Notes under the pieces: generated by a model
Told to the model about the DNA's origin: nothing
Seen by the model: only the letters and a program-made list of their open reading frames with translations
The model's database searches: none
Shown: piece by piece, positions 22,755 to 34,132 of the stretch
How the letters are laid out: each line of letters opens with the position of its first letter
How positions within the stretch are numbered: position 1 is the stretch's first letter
Source of the DNA: Morchella semilibera
Lineage: Eukaryota; Ascomycota; Pezizomycetes; Pezizales; Morchellaceae
Direction of reading: 5' to 3'
Assembly: GCA_009192285.1 (NCBI GenBank)
Contig: WBVU01000015.1
Location: forward strand, 1,128,190-1,192,189
Length of the DNA: 64,000 nt
Program-made: the position numbers and the translations under genes

Positions 22755-25700
22755 AACAAGTCACCTACTCAGTGCTCCCCCATTCATTTCATTTTAGTTT
22801 GTGTATTTGTGCCCAAACTGGGCTGGCGAATTGGTTTTTCAGCGTATAATTAATATTGCAGATCTATCTATCATGAGTGAAAGCGTGACTCTGGCGCCTT
22901 ATCATCGGATGGGTCTTCATCCCATCTTTACTTTTTCATTTTCATTTTCTTTTTCCTGTCCTATATCCCCCCATTATTCTTCGCTTTATCTCTTGCACCC
23001 TAATCTCTCTCATTTGCCGTCTTTAAAGTAAATAAGTATGGTTTATCTGGTGAACGGCGTGTGCTATGCTATGTAGCTGATTCTTTTTGGTTAGTCTCCC
23101 TATGTTGCTGTATGTACAATGATTTTATATCGCATTTATTTTTTCATCCGCAGTAAGAAAACCTTTGTAGGCTGGAGTTCTGAATAATTAGACTGGAAAG
23201 TTACTTAATTTTAAACGTTCAAGTCTATATCTCGCGCTGTAATCCTGTCTTGTGATAAAAGCTGTACTACTGGGGGTGGTGGCCGAATCAGAATCTGTGA
23301 TCCAGTGACCATTTCAATTGGATTTTTTCTTCCTTTTTGGTTTAATCCACACCCCTTTCAATTGGACATCCCAGACCCGCGGCCTGAAGAGTCAGAAGGA
23401 CTTTCCAGGCCTATGGTTAGTCCCTAGCCGAGCTGTATAGTAGTTCATCGACTAGATAATTAATGTTAGTCTATGCAACCGGAAATACAAACGACAGCCA
23501 GGGTCGAGATCTTCGGTGACTACTTACATGTACTATAGGCTGGTGCATTTACCCTTTCTTGGCGAAGTAACGATTGACACCACCGCCCTCGACTAAGCCG
23601 TTATACAGCCATGATGATACTAGGGCTCGCACCTGTACTAGATGCATATGAAGTAAAATTTTTTTTTAAAAAAAGGCTTTAGCCAGGAGGGTGAAGATAA
23701 TTTTGGCGCATAGTAGCCCCTAAACAAGGGCAATCATAGTAGTTGTGGGTTACCACAAATCTCAACTACATGTATATACGAGTACAAAGGATATATGTCG
23801 GAGAAAACATGTATTATCCCGGGCGAAATCGAGAAGTACTATGAGAGCAAGGGTTTAATCGGACTACCTTTTACGTTAGTACTACAAGGTAATTAGCCTT
23901 GCAATCTAGTGATTTGAAGGATAGGAGCAGATACTCTGAGGGACTAGAGTTACATAAAAGGGACAGTCTTGGTTTATCTCGAGCAGCTTTTTATCTAGTG
24001 AATAGGGCGCGCGGTCAGACTATCCCTTATACACAAATTGAGGGGCCAAAGTCAAAGTCACCTTTCATCCCCTCGGACAACCACTAGATCAGTTCAAAGG
24101 CGTCGGGCGAAACAATTAAGGCGTAGTATATGGAGAGGTTTTGTAAATGGGAACAAATGCAGTGCAAGAAAAGAAAAAGGTGACGAGATTGACCTTTTAG
24201 AGCCCCTTTGTAGAGCTGCAGCCGTGTTGCCTCGTAGCCTGATGGCATCATCGGATGTCACTCGATCGCCAAGGATACGCCCTACACGACCTGTGCATGA
24301 TATGGGCCCCTAGATTCGCCATGATCATTGCAAATGACTCGGGAGTTGATGTCCTCTATGGCCTTTCGTATACCACATTTTTCACTGTACACCACAGGAA
24401 TATAGACCCAAGCAACGGCCCAGAACTCTTTTTTATCATTTGATAGGCCGCAATGAAAAGGTGTCTGGAGATTGACAACCATAGGACCGGGAACATCGAT
24501 TCACGAGCCATAGCCATACATGCAGCTAAATACGAGCTATCCAAACCCTTATATGGTGTAGTCGCCCCACATAATTCATGATGTGGTTACACTATCAGCA
24601 ATAAGATAAGCATTATACTGGTATCAACACATCCAGGTCTTACTCAGAAAGACATATGCACATCGTGTCTTCTTTACTCTAGGCTACACCTACCAGGCCG
24701 AAATCCTTGGTGCTGTGCAGGATTTTCGTTAACAAAGTGAATATCTCACGGAAGGGACTGGTGCTTATGCGTCGGCAGTTGTAATATTTATGGCGAGAGA
24801 AGGCATAGGGGGTGGGTGTGTTGACTTTAGAAGAACCGTTTTTGTATGGGAATTAGAGAAAACCCGCCCTCAAGCTAGGCGCTAGTGCAATTATGGGAGT
24901 AGATCTCCCAATTTCTATAGACTGATCGGTTGCAAATGCCGTTACACACCTACCCTCCATAGCTTCTCGAGCCATATATTTTTTGAGGATTAAAGAACCT
25001 AGCAGTTAACATTGAACGAGAACTATATATACGGATCCGGTATTGATGACGGGATTATCCTCTTTACGTACCTTATAGATGTAGAAATGGCGGGATTAGA
25101 GTGGTAGAAGAGAGAACAACCGCACCATCAAGCTAGGTAGTTTCTCGTCCTCTATCTTTCATTGTTCATAATTCTCAGTGTGTGCTCCGGTGCATCATGA
25201 ATCTATGCTTTCTACGGTGACAAGATAGACCCGAGTGATTAGTGCGATTAGGACACATGTAAGCTCCATGTCCACGTTGTGGGTGTCACCTTGGTGTATG
25301 GGGCGTCCGTTTTAAAAGGGGTAAGTGAAGAAAGGGAGAAGGAGGATAAGGAGCGGTTAGTTTGCAGATTGCCTATCTTCAATGCTCATGCCTAGCCCTA
25401 GAGCGTGTGTATCCGTTGCGTAGCGAGATGCCCTCATGTACGGGGATTGACGGTCAGACGTGTGTAGCTTCAGAAATCAAATCAAGCCTGAACCCAAGAC
25501 AACCCAACACTACGTGTAATAAGGGAGTGGGTTCGATCAGCCATATATAGTAGCCATTGGGTGGAGGGTGTGTGTGTGTGTGGGCTGAGGGTGTGTGTGT
25601 CCAATTTGTGGCGAGGGGGGGGGAGAGAGGGAGAGAGAGAGAGAGAGAGAGAGATACAGTACGGGTAGGTTCGCTCGTTCGCTCCATACTAAATGGGGTT

Positions 25701-26628
25701 CCATGATCCAGCCAATTATCACCGCCCATGAAGAATTGAGACACGTGCACATGTACATACGACAACGACAAACCACATACATGCTCTCTTCGGGCTCTGG
25801 ATGACAAAGAACACAACATCCACCTACTTCATAAGAAAAGTCTTCTCGCTTACCATCATAGGTACATGGTACATGTACATACATGTATCTAAACTACATG
25901 TAGGTAGTTGCATCATAGATCATCACTCGACTCATCTTCGCAAATACTACATGTAACCAGCTACCGTCGATCTCCGCTGTTTGTAAAACAAGCATCACTT
26001 GCAGCTCCATACGTAGCCGGTAGAAAAACCTGTATCCCAGAGATCGTCGGAAATAAGCGTAACCTGCAGGGTTGGCATCTCTAACGCCGATCACGTATCC
26101 CGTTCCTGATCCGATATGGGGGGGGTTCAGATCAGGTGGAAGGGGGGTAGAGTAGGAAGACCCTAACCCTACATTATACATTGTAGGATATTGTGTTGTT
26201 GCATCTGCACTTGAGAGGTGGTTAGAAAGGGACTGGGACGCTATATATAAGCCACCACAGGTAGTGGGTGGCTAGTGATGGTTGCCTAAAATACCAAGTC
26301 TCTTCCTATCCCTTTTAAGGCGGTGTAGCAACTGGTAATTATCTACCTACATACGTACAGGACCTGAAGAGGAAGAAAGAATATAGAAGTTGCCCAATAA
26401 AATGAAGAGTGTGCGAGAAAAACAAGTATACAGGTAGTTACTATCTAGGTAAGTAATTATGTCTGCGTGCCACATCAGCCTGGGCTGTAGGTACATTGTC
26501 GTGAACACTTTTATCCCGTCCGTAATTCGTCATATACAACGTCTGTAAGGAGGTAGAATAAAAAGTCCTTCAGGGGTTAAGGGAAAATAGGATAGAAAAG
26601 GGAAGAAAAAACAAAAACAAATAACGCC
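22755..26628. other. Large gene-free region
   Basis: 3.9 kb between convergent genes with no recognisable protein. Short ORFs (23899-24087, 24038-24313, 24255-24443 and others) show no motif I know. It holds TACATGTA palindromes at 23525, 23767, 25870, 25880, 25895 and 25948 and microsatellites near 25569-25655. Decayed mobile-element sequence is possible but I see no terminal repeats or enzyme motifs. Confidence 0.45.
25565..25655. repeat. GT and GA microsatellites
   Basis: Two GT tracts (about 25569-25582 and 25591-25600) are followed by a G run and an almost pure GA tract (about 25621-25655). Confidence 0.85.
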
Positions 26629-27695
26629 TTATGTAGATAATATCCCAAGAATAGGAGAAAAAGGGGTGTGAAAGGAGGGGAAAGGGGGGGGGGGGGGAAG
26701 GGGTGGGGGGAAGAAGGAATTCATTCCAATCTTCCAAAGCTCCACCCCAATAACCTCAAACTTCTCCCCATCCTCCGATAACGGCTCGTTCCCAAAAGTC
26801 ATGCAGCTCTGTGACACTCCCTTCTCGAAGATGTCATCAAGCCACAACCCGTACTTGCCGTCACTAAACACACGCCCATATCAGTCGGGACTCGCCGGAA
26901 AGGGGGGGGGGAGATTAATTAAAACGGGGATGGGGGGGGGGGGGGAGAATATTTACCCCCGCCTACTGATAACGATGTGTTATCGCATAGGATCATATAA
27001 TCATTGATCCCGCTGTACGGAAAGGCCTTGAACCTAATTCTGTCCGTATTATCCGGTGTCGACGTCCCCGACGCCGACGAGCGGGTCGGGAGTATCGACG
27101 CCTTCCATAGGAAACATCGCCGGTACCGTAGTAGCGTCCCGACGGGTGGAAGGGCTCGTTGACGAAGGCACCAAAGATCTACATATTATATATATATAGC
27201 GCTTAGTTAATAAAAAACTATACTGTAAATGTGACTACTACCAGACCGCCAACAATCACGATCGAACAGCCTAGAAGTAATATAGTAAAAAGGCACCTAC
27301 CCCGCCAGCAGAATCCTTAACTACGAGGACAAAGCTCCCTTTCATACCTCGGCGGTATAGTGTCGCTAAGCTGACGCCATGCTGCTCAAGCGAGTAGGCC
27401 AAAGTCCATGTCTCGTGCAGCTGCAGTCGCGCCGGCAAGAGTAATCGGATCTCCTCGGCGAGGGCACGGGAGAGGAGGCGCGAGTTCGTCGAGGGGGGCG
27501 TAGCCAGTGATTTGGAGTGGAGCGAGCGGTGGGGGAGTGAATGACGAGGAGGACGGGGGCAAGGGGGAGCGAGGCGGACCGCATCTTCTTTGCGGTGGGA
27601 GTTGCTGTATCAGAGGTGAAGCGGTGGAGAGTCCATGTGAGGGCGGAGGTAATGGTGCCGGGAATACTGGGATAAGAGGCTGATGCGGTGCTCAT
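26629..27695 (-). CDS. OXR1: OXR1-like TLDc-domain protein, reading frame disrupted
   Basis: Three exons can be placed: 27301..27695, 26957..27178 and 26629..26863. The TLDc domain is evident: [89 protein letters not shown], then [39 protein letters not shown] and LW. OXR1-type proteins protect against oxidative stress, and TLDc proteins bind the vacuolar ATPase. The conserved text is spread over more than one frame: a switch lies near 27500-27560, one G seems missing in the Gly-Glu-Cys stretch near 27094, and one G near the second splice donor. No stop within the domain is otherwise needed. This may be a consensus-sequence problem in G/C runs or genuine decay. The C-terminal Pro-rich tail after ELWKIG is probably not conserved. 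Confidence 0.75.
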
Positions 27696-29900
27696 GGCTG
27701 CTGCAGTGATTGGGGGGGGGGGTATGGATATGTATGGTATGGTATGGTGTGGTATGGTATGGTATTAAGAATCAATCGGATTTTTTTTTTTCTTTCTTCT
27801 CTTTGGATTTGTTTCTTTTGTTCTGTCTGAGGTTTTTTTTTTCTTGGGGGGGGGGGGCGTGTGTGTGTGTCTCCTTTGATCAGCTACAAGGAAGGTGAAC
27901 TATGTAGAGGATTGAAAGCTGTGGAATTGAAAAACGAAATCGAAATCGAAGGGGTAGGCAATCAAGGGTTCAATGATGCTTGCTGCCTGCTCAGTATGAA
28001 TGCTACTTAGCTATCCGGGTATTGGTATATTGTATGTATGATAGTAAGTAATGTAGTATGTAGTGGGTAAGAAGTACATGTACTTACCTAGTGCTGTAGT
28101 TATATGTAATGTGTAGAGCAGGTAGATGTATGTAAGAAGTATGTAGAGCAATTGATTCGATGCTTGCTGCGAGGACACGATATTTCAGTGTCGTGTCTGT
28201 CGACAGGCTCCACCTTGCTAATTATATGAATCACCTTACAGAAGACATGGATATGGTACCTATTCTATGGTGTGCAGCAGGCAATAGCGGCACTCTACTG
28301 AGCATGAGTCTATCTACATATTTTATCTATTTTTACCTTTAGGAGCGGATCAAGACAGGCGTAGATAAGTCTTACGTACATGCATACATGGAGGTACTTA
28401 ACGCGGAGCTTTTCTCTCCTCGCCCACACAATTTAGATCTATGTAGAGCAGAATTCAAACCAGTAATATTTATGCCTTCTAGGCGTTTCCTTTGCCTAAT
28501 AAGCGTTTAGAGTACATACATAGAGCACTTACATACTAACATGGCAGGAGCATGTGCAGGCAGATCAGGCTGGCTCAAGCATATGTCATTTACACGAGAG
28601 TCTGGAGTGGTAGTGATGCCTTTTTTTTTCTTTTTCTTTTTTCTTTTTTCTTTTTTTAACCAATTGTGCAATTAATAATAGATAATCTCTGTAAGAGGGT
28701 ATCACGGGCTCAATTCTTACTTGCTCATAGCAGGAGGTTTGTTTACCGCCATACCTTCGGCAATTGGGCGTAGAGTGGCGACACACGGACCGGTAGAAAG
28801 AAACCAATAACCATTTGGGTCGGATCTGAGCTCCACGGGAGGGAGGGGGGGAGGGAATGGAGCTATGTAGGGTTACAGAAAGTAAGTCGGTGGGGTGTCA
28901 TTCGAAACCCGACCCAGTGCAATGGAGAGAGGAGAGGTTTCAAGCGATTGGTCCATTGGGAAAGAAGAAGAAAAACAGTATTTTTGGTGGCCGGCCGTAT
29001 TATTTATGAGGTACCAGTAATATGCTGAGGCTGTGTAATATGCAGCCTGGCGCTTCCCCCTCCCAGCAGGCTCGAATGAGTGAGATCTTAATCAGGAATT
29101 GGACAGGCTTACGGGTCCGCGGGAAGAGAGCGTTATCTCCATAGGCGTTTTTTTTTTCTTTTCTTATTTCTTTTCGTCCTTTTATACTCACTTTCTGTTA
29201 ATGGGTGGGTGCGATGGCCCCAGCTGGATGGATACGGGGGGTCATGGCTGTTGCTGTGGTTGTATTTATTTATTTATTGAAACAGCCATCCCCCCCCCAA
29301 CGTCGCCCAGCTGCGAAACATTCCGGGAAAGTGGTCTTGCTAGCGGCTTTTCCTTATGGGACGTTTGCAACGAATTGAAAACTTCATGTAGATATCTCTT
29401 TCGTCGTGCTCTTCTTTTAGTTCTTCCTCCTTCTTAATACTTTGACTCGATTCACTCATTTGTTCGTTCCCTGACGTCCCCGAGTCAAGTTGTTGTCCTG
29501 GTGCTAACTGCAACGGTAGTGTTAGATTCATACTTACCTCATCTCATCTCGTACCCCCTCCACCCCCAAATCTTTTCTACCATCACCAGCACCACAGTAA
29601 CAACCCCCCCCCCCCATCCCTCCAATCTTCTCTCCCGTTGCAACAACATTAAACCCCCCCCTCCTTTCATTCTTTCCAGCCCTCTCCTCTCCCCTCACTC
29701 ACTCCCGGTCGCTATTGCCCTCTCACCGCAATTTTTTCGTTCACAACATCCCATGGGCAGTGGGCTATAATCCATACAGAAACGAGAGAGCGAGAGCGAG
29801 ATAGAGTCCCTGGCACGAGAGTTGCACGGCTTTGCTTCTCCTGCGGGTGTCACTACTACTCCCCCCTCACACTCCCATAGCATTTCTACACCCACCTCCA
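27696..29900. other. Divergent intergenic region OXR1 / SYF1
   Basis: 2.2 kb without a recognised gene. A GGTAT pentamer repeat lies at about 27722-27765, with a T run and a G/GT stretch at 27833-27870. One TACATGTA is at 28075 and a T-rich run near 28620-28657. C runs precede the SYF1 start (29290-29298, 29604-29614), followed by a CT-rich leader. Confidence 0.45.
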
Positions 29901-32562
29901 ATGCCCGGAGAGCTCCTCATATCATCCGCGCCAATGGAGGTTGATTCTGCATCCAACAGCACCAGCACGCTCACGATCCAAAAGAAGCTTGCCGGAAATG
30001 TCGCGAAGAACACCATCGATCTGTACCTGATCTCCGATGAGGACGCACACTACGAGCAGGAGATCCTGCGGGATCCCTACTCCTCGCTGAAGCCATGGAT
30101 GAGGTACATCGAACATAAGATGAAGACAGGAACCATTCAAGAGCAAGTTTTCGTCTTTGAGAGGGCTTGCAAAACGCTCCCGAGGTCGTATAAACTATGG
30201 AAGATGGTGTGTTTTGCTTTGTTTCTCGAAATTTCTTTCGCAACCGTTTTGCTGACGCGTCTTGGCGTAGTATCTTGATCTTAGAGTTAAGCACGTTTCG
30301 CCCCTTAACCCGGCTAGGTATAGGGAAGAGTATGAGAAGGTCAACGATTGCTATGAGCGCTCACTTATCCTTCTCAACAAGATGCCCCGCATCTGGACCG
30401 ATTACCTCGCTTTCTTACTCAAGCAGTGCCATGTTACAAAAACCAGACGTACCTTCGATCGTGCCCTACGTGCCCTGCCTCTAACCCAACACAACCGTAT
30501 TTGGGCTCTCTACATCCCATTCGCTAACTCGGCCTCCGGGGAAACCGCCATCAGGATATGGAAGCGTTATATGCAAGTACACCCGGAGGAAGCTGAAGAA
30601 TTCATCGAATTGTTGGTCGAGATGGAGCGATATGAGGAGGCGGCACAGAAGTGGATCCAGGTGCTAGACAACCCAAACTTCCGCAGCAAGCAGGGAAAGA
30701 GTCATTTCCAGATGTGGAGTGAGCTGTGTGATCTCCTCGTCGACAACGCAAGGGAGATCAAGAATATCGACGTGGAAAAGATTGTTCGGAGCGGGATTGG
30801 AAAGTTTAGCGACCAGCGGGGGAAATTGTGGACGTCGCTGGGAACTTACTGGATCTCAAAGGGCGACTTTGAAGCTGCTAGAGATGCATTTGAGGAGGGT
30901 GTTACTACCGTCATGACTGTGCGTGACTTTACGCAGATTTTCGACTCGTACACCGAGTTTGAGGAGTCCGTTATTGGGACCTTAATGGAGGCTGCCGCTG
31001 AGCGGCAGATGAAGGGGAAGGTTGATGAGGATGCGGATTTCGATCTTGATATCCGTATGATGCGGTTTGAGCAGCTAATGGACCGACGACCGTTCTTGGT
31101 TAATGATGTGTTGCTAAGACAGAACCCCAACAACGTTATCGAGTGGGAGAAACGGGTTGCGCTTTGGGGTGATAACAAGACACAGATTGTGCAAACATAC
31201 ACCGACGCCGTGGCAGCCGTCAACCCGAAAAAGGCGGTGGGACAATTCCACTCGCTCTGGGCTGGATACGCCAAATTTTATGAGAAGCACGGGGATATAA
31301 GGCAGGCACGGATGATAATGGAGAAGGCTGTTCGGGTCCCGTTCAAGTCGGTACAGGAACTTGCAGAAATGTGGGTGGAGTGGGCTGAATTAGAGCTCCG
31401 TAATGATAATTTCGATGAGGCAGTCAAGATTATGGCTAAGGCAACCCAGGCACCGAAGAGGAGCACAGTCGATTATTTCGACGAGACTTTGACTCCTCAG
31501 CAGCGAGTACACAAGAGCTGGAAGCTGTGGAGTTTCTACGTCGACCTTGTGGAGAGTGTTAGCTCACTAGAGGAGACGAAGAAGGTCTATGAGAGGATTT
31601 TTGAGCTTAGGATTGCGACACCGCAAACTGTTGTGAATTATGCTAATCTTCTTGAGGAGAACAAGTACTTTGAGGAGAGTTTCAAGGTAAGAACTCTCAT
31701 TTGTCAAATATTGATTAAATAGACTCATGCTGAACTTTACAAGGTTTACGAACGAGGATTGGACCTTTTCTCATACCCAGTTGCGTTCGAGCTATGGAAC
31801 TTGTATCTTACCAAGGCCGTCAACCGTCAAATCGATATTGAGCGACTTCGCGACCTCTTCGAACAAGCCGTTGAGGGTGTTCCACCCAAATTTGCCAAAG
31901 TCCTTTATCTCATGTATGGGAACCTCGAGGAAGAGCGCGGTCTGGCCCGTCACGCCATGCGGATTTACGAACGCGCCACCCGCGCTGTCGCTGACGAAGA
32001 TCGATTTGAGATGTTTGACTTTTATATTACTAAGTCTGCTTCTAACTTTGGTCTGACCTCCACGCGCCCCATCTACGAACGTGCCATCGAAGCCCTTCCG
32101 GACAAAGAAGCCAAGGAGATGTGTCTCAAATTTGCCGAGATGGAGCGCCGCCTTGGCGAGATTGACCGTGCCAGAGCCATTTACGGCCACGCATCCCAGT
32201 TCTGTGATCCCCGTATTAGCCCAGAGTTCTGGAGCAAGTGGGAGAGCTTTGAGATTCAACATGGTAATGAGGATACGTTCAAGGAAATGCTCAGAATCAA
32301 AAGAAGTGTCCAGGCACAGTATAATACCGACGTTAACTTCATTGCATCCCAGGCCTTGGCAAGAGGGCAGCAGAAGGGTGCGCAGGATGAGGATGACGAA
32401 GACGATGAGAAAACTGATGCCATGGCTGCACTTGAGAGGGAGGCGAGAGCCCCACAAGGCTTCGTTGCTGCAAAGGAGGGCAATATTGTGCCAAGTGCTC
32501 CCAAGAATGCTCCAAAGGTTGACAGCAACCCGGATGCTATTGATCTAGATATGGAAGGCTAG
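29901..32562 (+). CDS. SYF1: Pre-mRNA-splicing factor Syf1 (XAB2 homologue)
   Basis: Three exons give 846 residues: 29901..30206, 30271..31686 and 31744..32562. The protein consists of HAT (half-a-TPR) repeats from about residue 40 to 740, for example SSLKPWMRYIEHKMKTGTIQ, FVFERACKTLPRSYKLWKMY, NRIWALYIPFANSASGETAI, VYERGLDLFSYPVAFELWNL and IYERATRAVADEDRFEMFDF. The C-terminus has an acidic patch (DEDDEDDE) and ends NPDAIDLDMEG. Syf1 is a scaffold of the Prp19 (NineTeen) complex in the activated spliceosome. Length agrees with fungal orthologues (about 830-850). The start at 29901 directly precedes the family-typical region; upstream in-frame ATGs would add only unconserved residues. No lesion. 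Confidence 0.96.
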
Positions 32563-33637
32563 GTTAGACTAGACATCACGTGGAAGATTATCATAAGACT
32601 TTTTATATACCTAGTCTAGTCGTATTTTGCTTTTGGCGTAGTGGTTGGTTGGCGGAAGGAGGGGGGCGGGGGGGCACAGTCTGTCATTGTTCGTTCGTTC
32701 GTATCTTTGTAAACTGTGATTATTGTATTCTGTCTGTGCGGTTGGTCTTCTTTTGTTTCCTAGTCTATTAGGGCGGGTCTGCGAGGCGTTTTTATTTTTT
32801 TATCTTTTTCCATTTTCAGCATTTCTTTTTCTTACTATTATTACTGCTACTACTGCGACTATGAAACTCTCCTCGAACGGATGCGCGCGCGCCTCTTGAA
32901 ATCGATGGCATCGCGACACTATACCCACGCTCTCTATCCACGTACACTCGTACACTCATTCACTCATTCACTCTCATTATTCACCTCTCATTGACTCTCA
33001 CTCTCATTCGGTCTAAAATCTCATATACCTGCTTTTATTTCCTTTTTTTTTTTTGGGTTCAGTAACTGTTAGTACTGTAAATAAACTAGCCAGCCTAGTT
33101 ATAGTCCGCAAAGGCTCCACCCTGATCTGTCCCTTGTAGTATTGGTATTGGTATTGGTGGTGGTGGTGGTGGTGGTAGTAGTACTGTAGCCGTTGATCAT
33201 TTATTCCTTGCCGTTTTATATAGAGAAGATAGAGGAATTTAGATAGGGCAGGGTTTTCTTTTTTCTTTTTACCTTTTACGGAGGGGGGGGGGGGGGACAG
33301 GTTATTTAGGGTTTGGTGGTGGTGTAACAAGTTAAGTATCTAATAAGTTACAATACTCAGTCATGTGCACGTTGAAGGTTCCGAGAAGTGTGCTACTTCG
33401 GAACGCTTGGGAAGATGTGGAAGTGACTTATATCGACGGGGAGGGGAGGGGATGGAACAGAATATCTGTCCTCCTCTTTATTCTCCCAAGCCGGCGTTTT
33501 TTTACCAATATCTACCTACATATCTACTTTTAAGTACATACTCACCTTATCTCTAAGACCTGCTCATATAGCATCTACAAACTGTTAATTCATATTCCTA
33601 AAAGGGGGGGGGAAGGAACAAATAATAATAGTTACCC
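32563..33637. other. Intergenic between SYF1 and the secreted protein gene
   Basis: No gene recognised. A TTGGTA/TGG microsatellite lies at about 33140-33185, a G run at 33282-33296, ATTCACTC-type repeats near 32950-33010 and a further G run just upstream of the next ATG (33604-33612). Confidence 0.45.
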
Positions 33638-34132
33638 ATGTTCTACGCCCTTTTCACGCTTATACTCACCATTCCCCTTAAGCTCACCTCTGCCCACCCG
33701 CACACACTCCCCACTCCCTCCTGCCCACCGACGCCCCCTTCTCCACTCGGCGCCAAATGGCACAACCGAAACACCTGCTACTACCCCAGTAAATACCTCC
33801 CGACCTCCTTCACCTGCGAGACATCGTCTGCCTCTCCGCGCACATCCGATGTCCTCACGGCCATTGACGACCTGCTCGCACGTAAAGGCGAGTTCTGGTG
33901 CGAGCAGGAGAACCCCGGAGGGAGTAAGTGCACGGAGGTTGTGAGCGGGATTGCGATCTGCGGGCCGCTGGGGAGTAGGATGCTGTGCAGGACGCTGGCG
34001 GGGGTGGTGGAGCAGCTGGTGGACTGGTGTGATGGCGGAGAGGTGGGGAGGGTGGGAGGAGTGGTGGGGGTTGGGGCGGAGGAGGTCGCGGGAGTGGTGA
34101 GGGTTATGGGGAGAAAGGTTGTTGTTTATTAG
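33638..34132 (+). CDS. Small secreted cysteine-rich protein, function unknown
   Basis: A single-exon ORF of 164 residues. Residues 1-19 (MFYALFTLILTIPLKLTSA) form a clear signal peptide. The mature part has eight cysteines (29, 47, 60, 88, 98, 108, 117, 131), an even number compatible with four disulfides, and no further membrane segment. The block DVLTAIDDLLARKGEFWC, then SGIAICGPLGSRMLC, is followed by a Gly/Val-rich tail ending RKVVVY. I do not recognise the family with certainty; size, secretion and cysteine content fit the broad class of fungal small secreted proteins. The coding sequence is GC-rich, in contrast with the AT-richer flanks. It stands alone, with 1.1 kb and 3.4 kb of empty sequence on its sides. 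Confidence 0.7.
   Translation: MFYALFTLILTIPLKLTSAHPHTLPTPSCPPTPPSPLGAKWHNRNTCYYPSKYLPTSFTCETSSASPRTSDVLTAIDDLLARKGEFWCEQENPGGSKCTEVVSGIAICGPLGSRMLCRTLAGVVEQLVDWCDGGEVGRVGGVVGVGAEEVAGVVRVMGRKVVVY

Noticed and set aside
23760-24700. A decayed mobile-element coding region suggested by overlapping short ORFs
   Set aside because: No reverse transcriptase, integrase or transposase motif and no terminal repeats could be recognised.
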